Source of the DNA: Roseiarcus sp963820775
Lineage (GTDB): Bacteria; Pseudomonadota; Alphaproteobacteria; Rhizobiales; Beijerinckiaceae
Assembly (NCBI GenBank): GCA_963820775.1
Contig: CAWGBF010000009.1
Coordinates: 372,001 to 436,000, forward strand
Reading direction: 5' to 3'
DNA length: 64,000 nucleotides
The position numbers and the translations under genes were made by a program. This document shows positions 8,696 to 18,018 of the stretch, one piece after another (positions within the stretch are counted from its first letter, which is position 1; each line of letters opens with the position of its first letter). The notes below the pieces were generated by a model. The model was not told the origin of the DNA and searched no databases. It saw nothing but the letters and a program-made list of their open reading frames with translations.

Positions 8696-9750
8696 TGTCG
8701 ATTGGGGCTCGATGCCGACGTCCCCGTTCATTCGACATTTTCCAAGAACCGCCAGGGCCGTTTCTGTGAGAGTGATCTTCTGCGTAAGCTCTTCGAGACC
8801 GTCGTGGCGCGCTGTATGAAGAAAGGATCGTGGGAGGCGAGGCTTTCGCAGTCGACGCCAGCGTTATCGTGGCGGACGCGCATCGACGGCGAAGCGTCGC
8901 CAAGGTCGAAGACCTCGATCCGACCTCCAGTCGTGCAGTCGCCGAATATATGTCGGTATTGGACGACGCGGCGTTCGGCGGGGCGACGCCCATCGAGCCG
9001 AAGGCGATCTCGCCGACCGATCCAGCGACCCACTACACCGCTTCGGCCAACTCTGTCGCCGGTTATGCCTATTCCGACAACTACCGCATCGATCTGAAGC
9101 ATGCAGTGATCATGGACGTCGAGGCGACGACGACCATTCGTCAGGCCGAAGTCGGCGCGGCCGAGACGATGCTCGACCGCACGGCCGAACAGTTCGAAGT
9201 CGCTCCGTCGCGCCTGGTCGCCAATGCGGGTTACGGCTCTACCGAGATGATTGGGTGGCCGGCGGACGAGCGCGGAATCGAGCCGCATGTGAAACTGATG
9301 GACAAGTCCGAGCGCACGGACGGAACCTTCTCCCGCGAGCCGACTTCGCCTTCGATCCAGAGGGCAACCTCTATGTCTGTCCCGCCGGCAAAGAGCTGAA
9401 GAAATATCATCGCTCATTCCCCAAGCCACGCGACGGCTGACGAAGGACGGCACGATGATCTACTTCGCGCGCAAGCAGGACTGCCACGCCTGCGCGCTCA
9501 AGCCCCAGTGCTGCCCGAACGTGCCTGCGCGCAAAATCGCGCGCTCTGTTCATGAAGCCGCCGTCTCATGTCGCGGACGAAAGAAGGTCGAGATGCTCTT
9601 CGCTCATCTGAAGGGCATCCTCAGGCTCGATCGCTTGCGCCTCCGTGGTCCAAGCGGAGCCAAGGACGAGTTGCTACTGGCCGCCAGCGCCCAAACTCTG
9701 CGGAAACGGCTAAGCTCATCCCGCTCCCGGCGCCGATCTTCGCCACATGA
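8696..9750 (+). pseudogene. IS1182-family transposase, central and C-terminal part, frameshifted
   Basis: Continues the fragment at 6646. Blocks seen in order are HSTFSKNRQGRFCESDLL, then GGEAFAVDASVIVADAH (catalytic Asp region), ISPTDPATHYTASAN, LKHAVIMDVEATTTIRQAE, and LVANAGYGSTEMIGW. After a frameshift near 9337 come RADFAFDPEGNLYVCPAGK, DCHACALKPQCCPN with paired Cys, KKVEMLFAHLKGILRLDRLR (Glu region), and in a third frame AETAKLIPLPAPIFAT at the end. There are at least three frameshifts plus small deletions. Downstream to about 9845, GCGGGGTTTTTCCACACGG fits an IS1182 terminus. Confidence 0.85.
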
Positions 9751-10086
9751 GGCCGAGCGACCAAACTCTTCCTGGGCTGACAACCGCCGTCGGCGCAAAT
9801 CGTCGCCACCAAACCGCGGGGTTTTTCCACACGGTCGACGTAAGGCCGCCGTTGCGTATCGCGACCGCGAAAGTCGCAGGTGGGAGCGCAGGCGGTCGTA
9901 AACCTGCCCCGACCGGGAGGGTGGGAATTCCCCGGAGCAGATAATTTTCTCCTAAGAAAACGCGTCGGGCGTCGATCTTGTCGCAGGCCCGGCCGCACAC
10001 CGGTTGCAACCTGCGAGAGACGGATCGTCTTCTGCGCGCCGGCACCGCCTCCAACACGACCAGTGGGAACATTATATTCTTCGTCG
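9751..10086. other. Intergenic: IS1182 tail, then no gene seen
   Basis: The first ~95 bp look like the noncoding end of the IS1182 remnant. From 9846 to 10086, up to the 3' end of the ABC ATPase gene, I see no gene, RNA or clear repeat. A short AT-rich patch (ATAATTTTCTCCTAAGAAAA) lies at 9942. Confidence 0.5.
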
Positions 10087-11193
10087 TTAAGACAGCAGCG
10101 CTAATTCCGTCTCGGCATCGAAAAGCGACGCCCGATTGAGATTTGCATCGACTTGAATGGTCTCGCCAGGATTACTGACGTCGTGCGCTTGAAGTTCCGC
10201 CAGCGCCAACGCGTCACCAATCCGAAATGTCGCAAAGGTGCGCGATCCAGTCGGCTGCAAGAGTTCAACCCTTGCATCAAGCCGTATCATCCCCTCTCCA
10301 GGCGATGCGCCTTGTGCCCTGACGATGTGCTCGGGACGCAAACCAAGGAGCACGCGCGCGCCTGCCGCCGAAACTCGCGCGGCGTGCGCAGGGGGTAGCG
10401 GAAGCGGAAAGGCGGCGCCGTCGATCGCGACGGCCGCCACGCCTCCGGAACCGACCACCCGACCCGGAAGGAAACTCATTTTCGGAGATCCCAAGAAGCC
10501 TGCAACGAAGCGCGAGATTGGGCGTTCGAAAAGCTCCGCAGGCGTGCCGACCTGGTCGATCCGGCCCTCGCGCATCAACACGATGCGATCAGCCAGCGTC
10601 ATAGCCTCGACCTGATCGTGCGTGACATAGATCATGGTCGTCGAGATCTCGCGATGAAGGCGTTTGATCTCCCAACGCATCTCGTCGCGCAACTGTGCAT
10701 CGAGGTTTGACAGCGGCTCGTCGAACAGAAAAAGTCGCGGCTCGCGCACAATGGCGCGGCCGATCGCGACGCGCTGTCGTTGGCCTCCCGAGAGTTGGCG
10801 CGGGAAGCGGCCACGCAATTGGGCGATGCCGAGCATCGCGGATGCACGATTGACACGATCGTCAATCTCGGACTTCGCCATCTTACGCGCGCGAAGTCCG
10901 AAACCGATGTTTTTCTCCACCGTCATATGCGGATAAAGGGCGTAGTCCTGAAACACCATCGCCACATCGCGATCGCGCGGGCGCATGTCGTTGACGATCT
11001 CATCGCCGATAAAAATTTCGCCTTCGCTGATGTCCTCCAGGCCCGCAATTGTGCGCAGAAGCGTGCTCTTGCCACAGCCCGACGGGCCGACCAGGACAGT
11101 GAAGTCGCCATCTGCGATATCTAAGTCAATGCCGCGCACCGCATGAAATCCGCCAAACCGCTTGTGCAACCCACGAATTCTCACGTCCGCCAT
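10087..11193 (-). CDS. ABC sugar/polyol importer ATP-binding subunit (UgpC/MalK type)
   Basis: The cytosolic ATPase that powers a carbohydrate-type ABC importer. A 368-residue MalK-like chain: Walker A GPSGCGKST near residues 36-44, Q-loop MVFQDYALYPHMTVEKN, signature LSGGQRQRVAIGRAI near 133-147, Walker B LFLFDEPLSNLD, H-loop VTHDQVEAMTLADRI. A C-terminal regulatory TOBE/MalK domain follows, with VLLGLRPEHI. The ATG at 11193 was chosen because homology begins at MADVRIRGLHKRFGG; the frame stays open far upstream only by chance. It follows the second permease by 11 bp and is the last gene of the operon starting at the GntR regulator. Confidence 0.93.
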   Translation of the reverse strand: MADVRIRGLHKRFGGFHAVRGIDLDIADGDFTVLVGPSGCGKSTLLRTIAGLEDISEGEIFIGDEIVNDMRPRDRDVAMVFQDYALYPHMTVEKNIGFGLRARKMAKSEIDDRVNRASAMLGIAQLRGRFPRQLSGGQRQRVAIGRAIVREPRLFLFDEPLSNLDAQLRDEMRWEIKRLHREISTTMIYVTHDQVEAMTLADRIVLMREGRIDQVGTPAELFERPISRFVAGFLGSPKMSFLPGRVVGSGGVAAVAIDGAAFPLPLPPAHAARVSAAGARVLLGLRPEHIVRAQGASPGEGMIRLDARVELLQPTGSRTFATFRIGDALALAELQAHDVSNPGETIQVDANLNRASLFDAETELALLS

Positions 11194-11204
11194 CGGCAGG
11201 CCCC

Positions 11205-12077
11205 TTATCCGCGCACTGCGCCAAGCGTGAGGCCGCGCACCAAATGTCGTTGCGCCAGCACGCCGAGCGCGATCGAAGGCGCGAGAGAAACGACGGCGAG
11301 CGCGCTCGCCTCGCCATATTGCGCGCCCTGAAATCCGAGGAAGGCTCGAAACACGGTAGGCAGAGTGAACGCGGTGCGGCTTGTTAAGACAAGCGCAAAG
11401 AAGAATTCGGTCCAACAGGCGATGAAGGCGAAGACTGCAGCAGCGATAATGCCTGGCGCCGCGAGAGGAACGGCGACGCGCCAGAATGCTTCCCATCGGG
11501 TGCATCCATCGACCAGCGCCGCATCTTCCATGGACCGCGGCACGCCCTTGAAATAGGCGAACATCATCCACACCGTGACGGGAAGCGTGAAGACGGTGTA
11601 GGCGATTACGAGTCCGAATCGCGTGTCATTCAAACCGACGGTGCGATAAATCAAGAAGACCGGCAATACGATCGCGATCGGCGGCAGGAAACGTTGTGAC
11701 AGCACCCAGAATGACAGGTGCTTACCGCCTGTTTCGAAGCGCGCAAAGCTATAGGCCATCAACGTTCCGACAAACGCCGACAACGCGGTCGCCGAGATGG
11801 AGATTATGAGGCTGTTTTCGATGCCCTGAAGTCCACGATAGGCGAAGAGCGCGGCCGAGTAATGCACGAGCGTGGGTCGACTTGGAAACCAGACGGGAGG
11901 CACGGCGAGGTAGTCATCGCTCGGTTTGATGGAAGTGATGAACATCCAATAGAGCGGCGCAAGCAGGAAGATAAGGAACATGCCGAGGAGAACGAAGCGT
12001 CCCTTCCCGGGCCGTCGTCGACGGCGCCTCCTCTTCGGAGACGTTCCGCTGCGTCCCGCGATCGCGCCCTGGGGCAT
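11205..12077 (-). CDS. ABC importer permease, MalG/UgpE type
   Basis: An inner-membrane subunit of the same importer, 290 residues. It has a very basic N-terminus (KRRRRRRRPGKGRF), a first membrane helix LLGMFLIFLLAPLYWMF, about six helices in all, and the EAA loop MEDAALVDGCTRWEAFWRV with VPLAAPG near residue 200, which contacts the ATPase. The ATG at 12077 uses the A of the preceding gene's TGA stop (1-base overlap), indicating translational coupling with the first permease. Confidence 0.92.
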   Translation of the reverse strand: MPQGAIAGRSGTSPKRRRRRRRPGKGRFVLLGMFLIFLLAPLYWMFITSIKPSDDYLAVPPVWFPSRPTLVHYSAALFAYRGLQGIENSLIISISATALSAFVGTLMAYSFARFETGGKHLSFWVLSQRFLPPIAIVLPVFLIYRTVGLNDTRFGLVIAYTVFTLPVTVWMMFAYFKGVPRSMEDAALVDGCTRWEAFWRVAVPLAAPGIIAAAVFAFIACWTEFFFALVLTSRTAFTLPTVFRAFLGFQGAQYGEASALAVVSLAPSIALGVLAQRHLVRGLTLGAVRG

Positions 12078-13018
12078 CAAATCGCCTCCGCCTTTAAGAG
12101 ACGGCGCACAAGAAAGCTGACAAGCGCCGCAGTGAGCGCGAGGAGAATCCAACTTCCCGCGGTCGCTTGCGACAGGTGGAATTGCGTGAAACCGACCGTG
12201 TACAGATAGAACGAGCTCGTATACGTTTTCGTGCCTGGGCCGCCGGCCGTCATGATGAAGATCGTGTCAAAAAGCCTGATCGCATCCAGCAGACGAAATG
12301 TGATCGCGAGCGTTATCATCGGGGCGAGCAAAGGCAGCGTGATGAGTCGAAACGCAAGCCAGCCCCCGATGCCGTCGAGCTCGCTGGCTTCATAGAGATT
12401 CGGCGGGATCGACGTTAAACCAGCGAGCAGAATGACAAACATGAACGGCGTCCATTGCCACACGTCGGAAAGGATGAGCGCGAAGTAAACCCAAGGACTT
12501 TCGGATAGCCACCCGATCGTGACTTCACGGCGCAGCAGCAGCCCAAGAAGGTAATTCGTCGGACCGAACGGGCGTTGCAGGAGCAGCGCCCAGACCTGGC
12601 CTACAATCACCGGGCTTATGAACAGTGGGATGATCAGGATGGACATTACCACGCTACGACCCGGAAAAGGCCTCACCATTGCTAGCGCCAGACCAAGACC
12701 TAGCGCGAACTCGATGGTCACGTTCGCAGCGGACAGCATCACGGTGAGGGTCAAGGACCAACGGGCCACCGGGTCGAACACCACCTGTGAAAAATTCTTC
12801 AGGCCGACGAAAGCGTGACCGGGGATTTGAAAATCGTAGTTGACGAAGCTGACCCACAACGAGAACAGCAAGGGATAGACCGAAAGCGCGAGGATCAGCC
12901 CGATGCCCGGCGCGACCAGCAACCACTTAAAATGCCGGTCACTCCATAACGATATCGCCGTCGAGAAACCGGCCATAAGACCAGCTTCTCGGCGACGAAC
13001 TTCCGCAACTCGCGACAT
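12077..13018 (-). CDS. ABC importer permease, MalF/UgpA type
   Basis: The partner membrane subunit, 313 residues from the ATG at 13018. A shorter form from the ATG at 12976 (MAGFSTAISLW) is possible and would suit a cytosolic tail of normal length. Six membrane segments are evident, starting with WLLVAPGIGLILALSVYPL. The EAA loop reads LYEASELDGIGGWLAFRLI, followed by TLPLLAPM near residues 215-240. It lies 90 bp downstream of the binding-protein gene and is coupled to the second permease. Confidence 0.92.
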   Translation of the reverse strand: MSRVAEVRRREAGLMAGFSTAISLWSDRHFKWLLVAPGIGLILALSVYPLLFSLWVSFVNYDFQIPGHAFVGLKNFSQVVFDPVARWSLTLTVMLSAANVTIEFALGLGLALAMVRPFPGRSVVMSILIIPLFISPVIVGQVWALLLQRPFGPTNYLLGLLLRREVTIGWLSESPWVYFALILSDVWQWTPFMFVILLAGLTSIPPNLYEASELDGIGGWLAFRLITLPLLAPMITLAITFRLLDAIRLFDTIFIMTAGGPGTKTYTSSFYLYTVGFTQFHLSQATAGSWILLALTAALVSFLVRRLLKAEAI

Positions 13019-13108
13019 TCCGTTGATCCAAATCGCGTGAATTCGCGCGGTCCGCGATACAAACCAACGGCCGCCCTCGGCGACTAAGCTCGCCGGCGGC
13101 CCGGGCGT

Positions 13109-14764
13109 TTAGAGTTTTACTCCCATGCCCATTGCCTCGACCGTATGGTCGGCAGAGGATCCAGGTAGTTTCTTGTATTCCGCGAAAAACGCTTTTTGGC
13201 TGTCTTTGCCCAGACGCTCCGTCGTCTGATCCCATTCGGCGGCGGCCGTTTGCAAGGCTGTTTTAGGATCGGTTCCCGCCCATACCGAGGAACACATTCG
13301 ATCAATGCTAAGGGCGTAGTCCTGCCAACCCGGCATGACCATATCGAGCAGGCCCACGTTCGCAGAGTTACAAAGGTTAATGAGATAGGCTGGCGCATCG
13401 GGCCATAGCGAACGGTAGAGTTCCGACTTGTAATGGGAAAGCCGATACGGATCCCGCAACGAATAGGGCAGCATCGTGCGCGCAAGCGACACCGGCGGCG
13501 AAACCGCCCATTGCATGAAGAGATAGGCGGCCTCGGCATTTGTTGAATTTGCCGAGAGAGCCTTGTTGTAGCCGGTCGCCATCTCCGGATTGCCCGGAAC
13601 GAGAGCGTAGCCGACCTTTCCGGCGATCGATGATTGCGGGATGAAATTGATCGCCTTTGCACTCTGGGAATAATTCGCACACATGCGCCCGGTCGGCGGC
13701 CAGGAATAGATCATGGCGACCTTGCCCTGCAAGAACGCGGCCCACAGGGAAACCGCATCGAGCTCGTTGTTGCCGGGTATCGACGCCTTGTTCGCGGCAA
13801 GCATATTTTCGAAGGTCCTCATGCCGGCCGGTGACGCAAGTTGCGCATTCATGGAGTTGTCAAAGAATTGGCCTTTGTTCGCGCGGAACTGCTGCAGAAA
13901 GTCATATTGGTTGCCAGGGCTGCCCGCCTTGCGGAAGTGGCCGGCGCCATAGACATTCGGCGCCATCTGGTCTGTGATGAATTGGGCGACCTGCGCGTAG
14001 TCCTCCCAGGTCTTTGGAGGCTCCAAGGCCTTGTTGAATTTGCCTTGATAGGCCGCCTTCATCTTCGGATCTTCGAAGATGTCCTTTCGGTAGTAGAGCG
14101 CGAACATATCGCCGTCGTCGAAGAAGCCCCAGATCTTGCCCTTGTAGGTTGGCAGTGCTTTGAAAAGGGGATGGTAGTCGTCGAGGTCCGCCTTGTTGAG
14201 ATATTTTCCGATGAAGTCATCGAGTGGCGCTATTACGCCGCCGTCCGCTAGCGAGGGCGTCCAAGCCGGTTCGATGTCGAGAATGTCGTAAGCGCCCGAG
14301 CCTGCAATATGCTCCGCAACAGGCTTGGAATACTGGTCGGGATGTGAAAGTTCAACGACATTCGATTTGATGCCGGTCAGCTGCTCCCAAAGTGGCCCCG
14401 AGAAATTCCGCGGATCCAGCGCCTGCAGGCCGGATTCGTAGGTCATATTGAGGGTGACGCCCTTGAACTTTTTGGCCTCGGCGACGGCTCTGAAAGCCGA
14501 TCCGTCTGCTGGCCCCTCGGTCGAGGCCTTCAGTGCGGCGGCTTGAGCCTTGCCGAGCGGCGACGAAGCGTCGGCCAATTCCACCGCCGCCTGCGCTAGC
14601 GCCCACTGACTACTCGACGCCAGTAAAGGTCCGGAGACGGCTAGCATGCCTGTCATTTGACCGAGTTTGGTAATGAACGTTCGTCGGGTTGGTTCTCCTT
14701 TGAGCCAAGCGTCGACATCCGCCGCCAGACCTGCTTCGAAATCGCGTTTTTCACGATTGTCCAT
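13109..14764 (-). CDS. Extracellular solute-binding protein, family 1, Tat-type signal
   Basis: The periplasmic binding protein of the importer, 551 residues, at the large end of family 1. Residues 24-32 read EPTRRTFIT, a twin-arginine motif, followed by a hydrophobic segment GMLAVSGPLLASSS and ALAQA, so export through Tat in folded form is likely. The long pre-motif region (about 27 residues) is typical of Tat. The C-terminal half includes AIYSWPPTGRMCANYSQ-like ligand-lobe sequence and many Trp and Tyr residues, common in carbohydrate binders. The ATG at 14764 follows GGGAGGAGAAGCGACC, an excellent ribosome site. Ligand unknown. Confidence 0.9.
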   Translation of the reverse strand: MDNREKRDFEAGLAADVDAWLKGEPTRRTFITKLGQMTGMLAVSGPLLASSSQWALAQAAVELADASSPLGKAQAAALKASTEGPADGSAFRAVAEAKKFKGVTLNMTYESGLQALDPRNFSGPLWEQLTGIKSNVVELSHPDQYSKPVAEHIAGSGAYDILDIEPAWTPSLADGGVIAPLDDFIGKYLNKADLDDYHPLFKALPTYKGKIWGFFDDGDMFALYYRKDIFEDPKMKAAYQGKFNKALEPPKTWEDYAQVAQFITDQMAPNVYGAGHFRKAGSPGNQYDFLQQFRANKGQFFDNSMNAQLASPAGMRTFENMLAANKASIPGNNELDAVSLWAAFLQGKVAMIYSWPPTGRMCANYSQSAKAINFIPQSSIAGKVGYALVPGNPEMATGYNKALSANSTNAEAAYLFMQWAVSPPVSLARTMLPYSLRDPYRLSHYKSELYRSLWPDAPAYLINLCNSANVGLLDMVMPGWQDYALSIDRMCSSVWAGTDPKTALQTAAAEWDQTTERLGKDSQKAFFAEYKKLPGSSADHTVEAMGMGVKL

Positions 14765-14913
14765 GGTCGCTTCTCCTCCCGTTGGAGTTCCGGCCGGATC
14801 GACCGGTTTCACTCCTTGCCCACCGGTTCCGAGCGCGCTCGGCCAGGTTGGTCGCTTCAATCGCCGCGCCACTTGCACGAAGGTCCGGCGCACGCGATGT
14901 TCCTTGTTGACGG

Positions 14914-15963
14914 TCAGTCACCAAAGCGCCGGCCGAACGTATCCAACCGCGCCTTCCATAAATTCATGTCGAGGACCTGGCTATTGACGACGCCGCGCGG
15001 ATTTCGACCGTGCTGAACGTCAAGCACGGCTTTAACATCGGCGGCGCCATTTCCCGCAAAACACTGATCCGTCCAGCACAGCGCGTGCGGCGACAAGATG
15101 ACGTTGTCGAGCTTGAGAATGGGATCGTCGACATCCGGGGGCTCTTGTTCGAGCACGTCTAGCCCGGCGCCGGCAATGCGGCCCTCTTGCAAGACTTTCG
15201 TTAGTGCTTTTTGATCGACGATCGGTCCCCGCGCCGTGTTGATGAGGAAGGCGGATGGCTTCATTAACGCAAGGCGTTCCGCGTTCACGAGATGCCGGGT
15301 TTGCGCGGACAACGGACAACTTACGGAAATGATGTCCGCTTGTCTGAAGACGTCGTCGAGCGCCACGAGTTCGATGCCGAGTTCGGCAACCACGGTCGAA
15401 TCCGCGAAAGGGTCGTGAGCGATAAAGCGCATATCGAACGGCTTCGCCATGCGAAACAATTCAGCCCCGATATTGCCGATGCCCACGGATCCAAGCGTGC
15501 GTCCGACCAAGCCTACGCCCATGTGATCTGAGCGTTTGGCGAAGCCGGCAGCGGCTTCACGAGCGAGCCGGTCTTTGATCATCAGCTTGCCCGTCAGAGC
15601 GAGCATCAACGTGACGATTGAAACCGCGACCGGGCGACGCACACCGTCCGGCGTAATGACGAGCGCGATGCCCGCCTGCGTGCAAGCATCCACGTCTACG
15701 GTGTCATATCCGACCCCGAAGCGCGCGACGACCGCAAGCCGTCCGCTCTTGGGAACGCTCTCCGCGGCAAATCGATGAACGAGCAGTATGAGCGCGTCGA
15801 TATCTTCGAGTTGGTCGGCGCGCAAAGGATTGGCAGATTTTAGAAACACAACTTCGACGCCTTCGGCCGCGTGCAACGGTGCGAGATCGAAGTCTGGGTA
15901 GGTCGGCGATCCGTCCGCCTTTCGAAAGTCGCCTGACAGAGCGACACGGAACTTATCAGTCAT
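14914..15963 (-). CDS. D-isomer-specific 2-hydroxyacid dehydrogenase (phosphoglycerate-dehydrogenase-like)
   Basis: A 349-residue NAD-dependent dehydrogenase. The nucleotide-binding motif is GIGNIGAELFRMAKPF near residues 160-176. The catalytic Arg is in NTARGPIVDQKAL, Glu in VLEQEPPDVDDP, and His in ILSPHALCWTD. The gene starts 4 bp after the aldolase stop, so both are co-translated. In this cluster it probably oxidises or reduces a 2-hydroxy/2-oxo acid made from or feeding the aldolase step. It is unlike the dehydrogenase at 2523 in its N-terminal domain. Confidence 0.88.
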   Translation of the reverse strand: MTDKFRVALSGDFRKADGSPTYPDFDLAPLHAAEGVEVVFLKSANPLRADQLEDIDALILLVHRFAAESVPKSGRLAVVARFGVGYDTVDVDACTQAGIALVITPDGVRRPVAVSIVTLMLALTGKLMIKDRLAREAAAGFAKRSDHMGVGLVGRTLGSVGIGNIGAELFRMAKPFDMRFIAHDPFADSTVVAELGIELVALDDVFRQADIISVSCPLSAQTRHLVNAERLALMKPSAFLINTARGPIVDQKALTKVLQEGRIAGAGLDVLEQEPPDVDDPILKLDNVILSPHALCWTDQCFAGNGAADVKAVLDVQHGRNPRGVVNSQVLDMNLWKARLDTFGRRFGD

Positions 15964-15967
15964 CGCT

Positions 15968-16759
15968 CTACCCCCGGTTCGCCCTCACGCCTTCACGCAG
16001 ACCTGTGATCGCTTCCGCAAGCGCGTTGTGGAGCACCCAGACGTCGCCGGAATAGCAAATGAAATCGAAACCGGCGCGGTAGAGCTCGACGCCGAGCTCC
16101 ACTGTTGGGACCAGTCGCCCCAGCGCTTTCTTATGTTTTTGGCAGGCCGCAACGGTGCGGTCGATCGCTCGCCTGAAATCTGGATGATCGAATTGACCCG
16201 GTATGCCGAGCGAAACGGATAAATCAAAGTGACCAACCCAAAGAGCGTCGACGCCGTCGATCGAGGCTATCGCTTCGGCGTTCTCCACGCCGGCTGCAGT
16301 TTCAATCTGACAGAACAGTGTCGATCGATTGTTCGCGGCGGCGAATTTTTCGGGCACTGCTCCGGGGCGGTAACGATCATGAGCGACCTGCAAAGCGACG
16401 CCTCGACCGCCAGCAGGGTGGTATTTCATCCCATGTACGATCTGGCGGGCTTCCTCCGCGGTGCTCACCATTGGCAGCATCAGCCCTTCGGCGCCCATGT
16501 CCATCGCGCGGGCGATGTGGTGATATTCTCTCGAAGGAACGCGGACGATGGCGGGAAGCTCGGCCGCTTCGAAATACCGCATGACGCTCTTGACGGTCTC
16601 GAAATGGAAACCGGAATGCTCAAGGTCGAAGAGGACGAAGTCACAACCGGCTGACTTCAAGATGTGCCCGATGCCCGGCGTTGCGAACTCGACAATAAAA
16701 TGCCCGAACTTCGGCGATTTCGTCTTCGCCATGGCTTTGAGCGCACTGTCCGCCATCAC
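15968..16759 (-). CDS. HpcH/HpaI-family class II aldolase
   Basis: A divalent-metal aldolase that reversibly splits 2-oxo-4-hydroxy acids into pyruvate and an aldehyde. 263 residues, normal size. Motifs: DFVLFDLEHSGFHFETV near residues 40-56 (catalytic His), AIVRVPSREYHHIARAMDMG (pyruvate-binding Arg), GAEGLMLPMVSTAEEA, FCQIETAAGVENAEAI (metal Glu) and LWVGHFDLSVSLGIPG (metal Asp). HpaI and RhmA acids give the same signature, so the substrate is open. The start at 16759 is followed closely by a second Met. Upstream is the small ABM protein, 66 bp away. Confidence 0.9.
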   Translation of the reverse strand: MMADSALKAMAKTKSPKFGHFIVEFATPGIGHILKSAGCDFVLFDLEHSGFHFETVKSVMRYFEAAELPAIVRVPSREYHHIARAMDMGAEGLMLPMVSTAEEARQIVHGMKYHPAGGRGVALQVAHDRYRPGAVPEKFAAANNRSTLFCQIETAAGVENAEAIASIDGVDALWVGHFDLSVSLGIPGQFDHPDFRRAIDRTVAACQKHKKALGRLVPTVELGVELYRAGFDFICYSGDVWVLHNALAEAITGLREGVRANRG

Positions 16760-16825
16760 CTTTCCCTCCGTTGATCCGCCGGCTCTTTGACCGTGCGCGT
16801 CTCTCTCTCGTGATTGTTGGTTTCG

Positions 16826-17131
16826 CTAAGTAGAGCCCTCGCAGACAAGTGCGCCAAAGCGAACCGACTTGCTCACGACAAGTCCCGCGCTTGCGGCGTC
16901 GAAGCGGGCGTAGTGCTCGGATCGCATATGTGCGTCGAAGTCCGTTCGATCGCGGTAGATTTCATAAAGCAGGATCGCGTCGGCGGCGCCGTGGGGTTCG
17001 ATCACGTCGAAACGTCGACAACCGGGCTCCATCTGAGCCGATTGACGGGCATTGATGTCGACCAGCTCACGAAACGTCTCGAGCGCACCGGGCTTGAGAT
17101 GAAAATCGACTAAGACCACATAGCCGCTCAT
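16826..17131 (-). CDS. Antibiotic-biosynthesis-monooxygenase (ABM) fold protein
   Basis: A 101-residue ferredoxin-like alpha/beta-barrel protein. It shows MSGYVVLVDFHLKPGALETF at the start, then ELVDINARQSAQMEPGCRRF with a conserved EPGC, and LYEIYRDRTDFDAHMRSEHY, the usual E-x-Y-x(5)-F-x-x-H-x-x-S-x-H pattern of the YgiN/LsrG/rhamnose-mutarotase-like group. Members include quinol monooxygenases and aldose-epimerase-like enzymes. Its start overlaps the stop of the GntR gene by 4 bases (ATGA), so it is translated with the regulator. In a sugar-acid cluster it may act as a mutarotase or lactone/ketol isomerase; that is inference. Confidence 0.8.
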   Translation of the reverse strand: MSGYVVLVDFHLKPGALETFRELVDINARQSAQMEPGCRRFDVIEPHGAADAILLYEIYRDRTDFDAHMRSEHYARFDAASAGLVVSKSVRFGALVCEGST

Positions 17132-17838
17132 CCTCTCGCCTCCACGATTTCTCCATAGCGCCGCGCGACGTGGTCGAGATGATCAAACATCGCCCTTTCG
17201 GCACGGTCAGGATTTCGTTCGGCCACCGCTCTGAAAATCGCCTGATGGGCCTCATAAGCGATCTGATCCTCGCCCGCGGCCAATGTCGTCTTACGCTGCT
17301 CCAATAGCCATTCGGCGAAGGCGGCATGGATCGCGAGGAAGATGGGATTTCTAGGGATCACCGCCAACACATAATGGAATGCGACGTCGGTCGTCTGAAA
17401 GCGATCGAGATCTCCGAGCGACTGGCGATTGTTTTCCAGCGCGATCTCGAAGTCGGCAATATCTTGCCTCGTCGCGAAGTTGGCGGCGTGGCGGACAAGG
17501 CCCACCTCAAAGAACGCGCGAGCCCCCTGGAACTCCTGCACGCCATTCGGCGCGGAAAGCATGTGCCGCGCTGTGCCCGCCAATGCGTTGATAACCAGTT
17601 GCGGCGTTGGCCGGGTCACCCGGGCGCGTTCGCCAGAACGAAGCTCGACGACCCCCATCTTGCGCAAATGGAAAAGCGCCTCCCGGACAGCTGGCCGGCC
17701 AACGCCAAAATGCTTCATGAGATCGCGCTCTGACGGCAGCAAGTCAGACGGCGCGTACGCGCCGGCCTGGATCAGCTTGTCGAGATGATCCGCGACGTCC
17801 TCGTAGAGTTTGCGGCGTCGGATCGCCACGGTCGCCAT
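17128..17838 (-). CDS. GntR-family regulator, FadR/FCD subgroup
   Basis: A DNA-binding repressor with an effector domain, 236 residues. The winged helix at residues 10-75 includes LLPSERDLMKHFGVGRPAVR and EALFHLRKMGVVELRSGERA. The C-terminal all-alpha FCD domain has the metal/ligand pattern FHYVLAVIPRNPIF (residues ~145-160), AYEAHQAIFRAVAERNPDRA with His, and MFDHLDHVA. It is first in the operon and overlaps the ABM gene. The start codon lies 1 base from a perfect inverted repeat of NanR/FadR-like type, so it probably represses itself and the divergent gene until a sugar-acid effector binds. Confidence 0.92.
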   Translation of the reverse strand: MATVAIRRRKLYEDVADHLDKLIQAGAYAPSDLLPSERDLMKHFGVGRPAVREALFHLRKMGVVELRSGERARVTRPTPQLVINALAGTARHMLSAPNGVQEFQGARAFFEVGLVRHAANFATRQDIADFEIALENNRQSLGDLDRFQTTDVAFHYVLAVIPRNPIFLAIHAAFAEWLLEQRKTTLAAGEDQIAYEAHQAIFRAVAERNPDRAERAMFDHLDHVARRYGEIVEARG

Positions 17839-17839
17839 T

Positions 17840-17860
17840 TTGGTATACCTTTGATACCAA
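17840..17860. promoter_or_regulatory. Operator: TTGGTAT-N7-ATACCAA
   Basis: A perfect 7-bp inverted repeat with a 7-bp centre occupies 17840-17846 and 17854-17860. GGTAT half-sites are typical for FCD-type GntR regulators (NanR binds GGTATA repeats). It overlaps the ribosome site of the gntR gene and lies 158 bp upstream of the divergent lactonase-like gene. Confidence 0.75.
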
Positions 17861-18018
17861 TCAAAAGCTATAGTGCCGCATGGGCGCCGTCAAAGGAATT
17901 TCACAGCGCTGACAGGGACCGGCTTGACTTTCCTGACGCCGCCGCTCGCCAAGTTTATCAATGAGCTTCCGAGAGGCAGTGCGGCGACCAGCAGTCTGTT
18001 CCACTGAGGGGAAAGTTC

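Noticed and set aside
11194..11571. N-terminal extension of the ABC ATPase
   Set aside because: It lies inside the permease gene on another frame and has no similarity to ATPases. The ATG at 11193 fits the family start.
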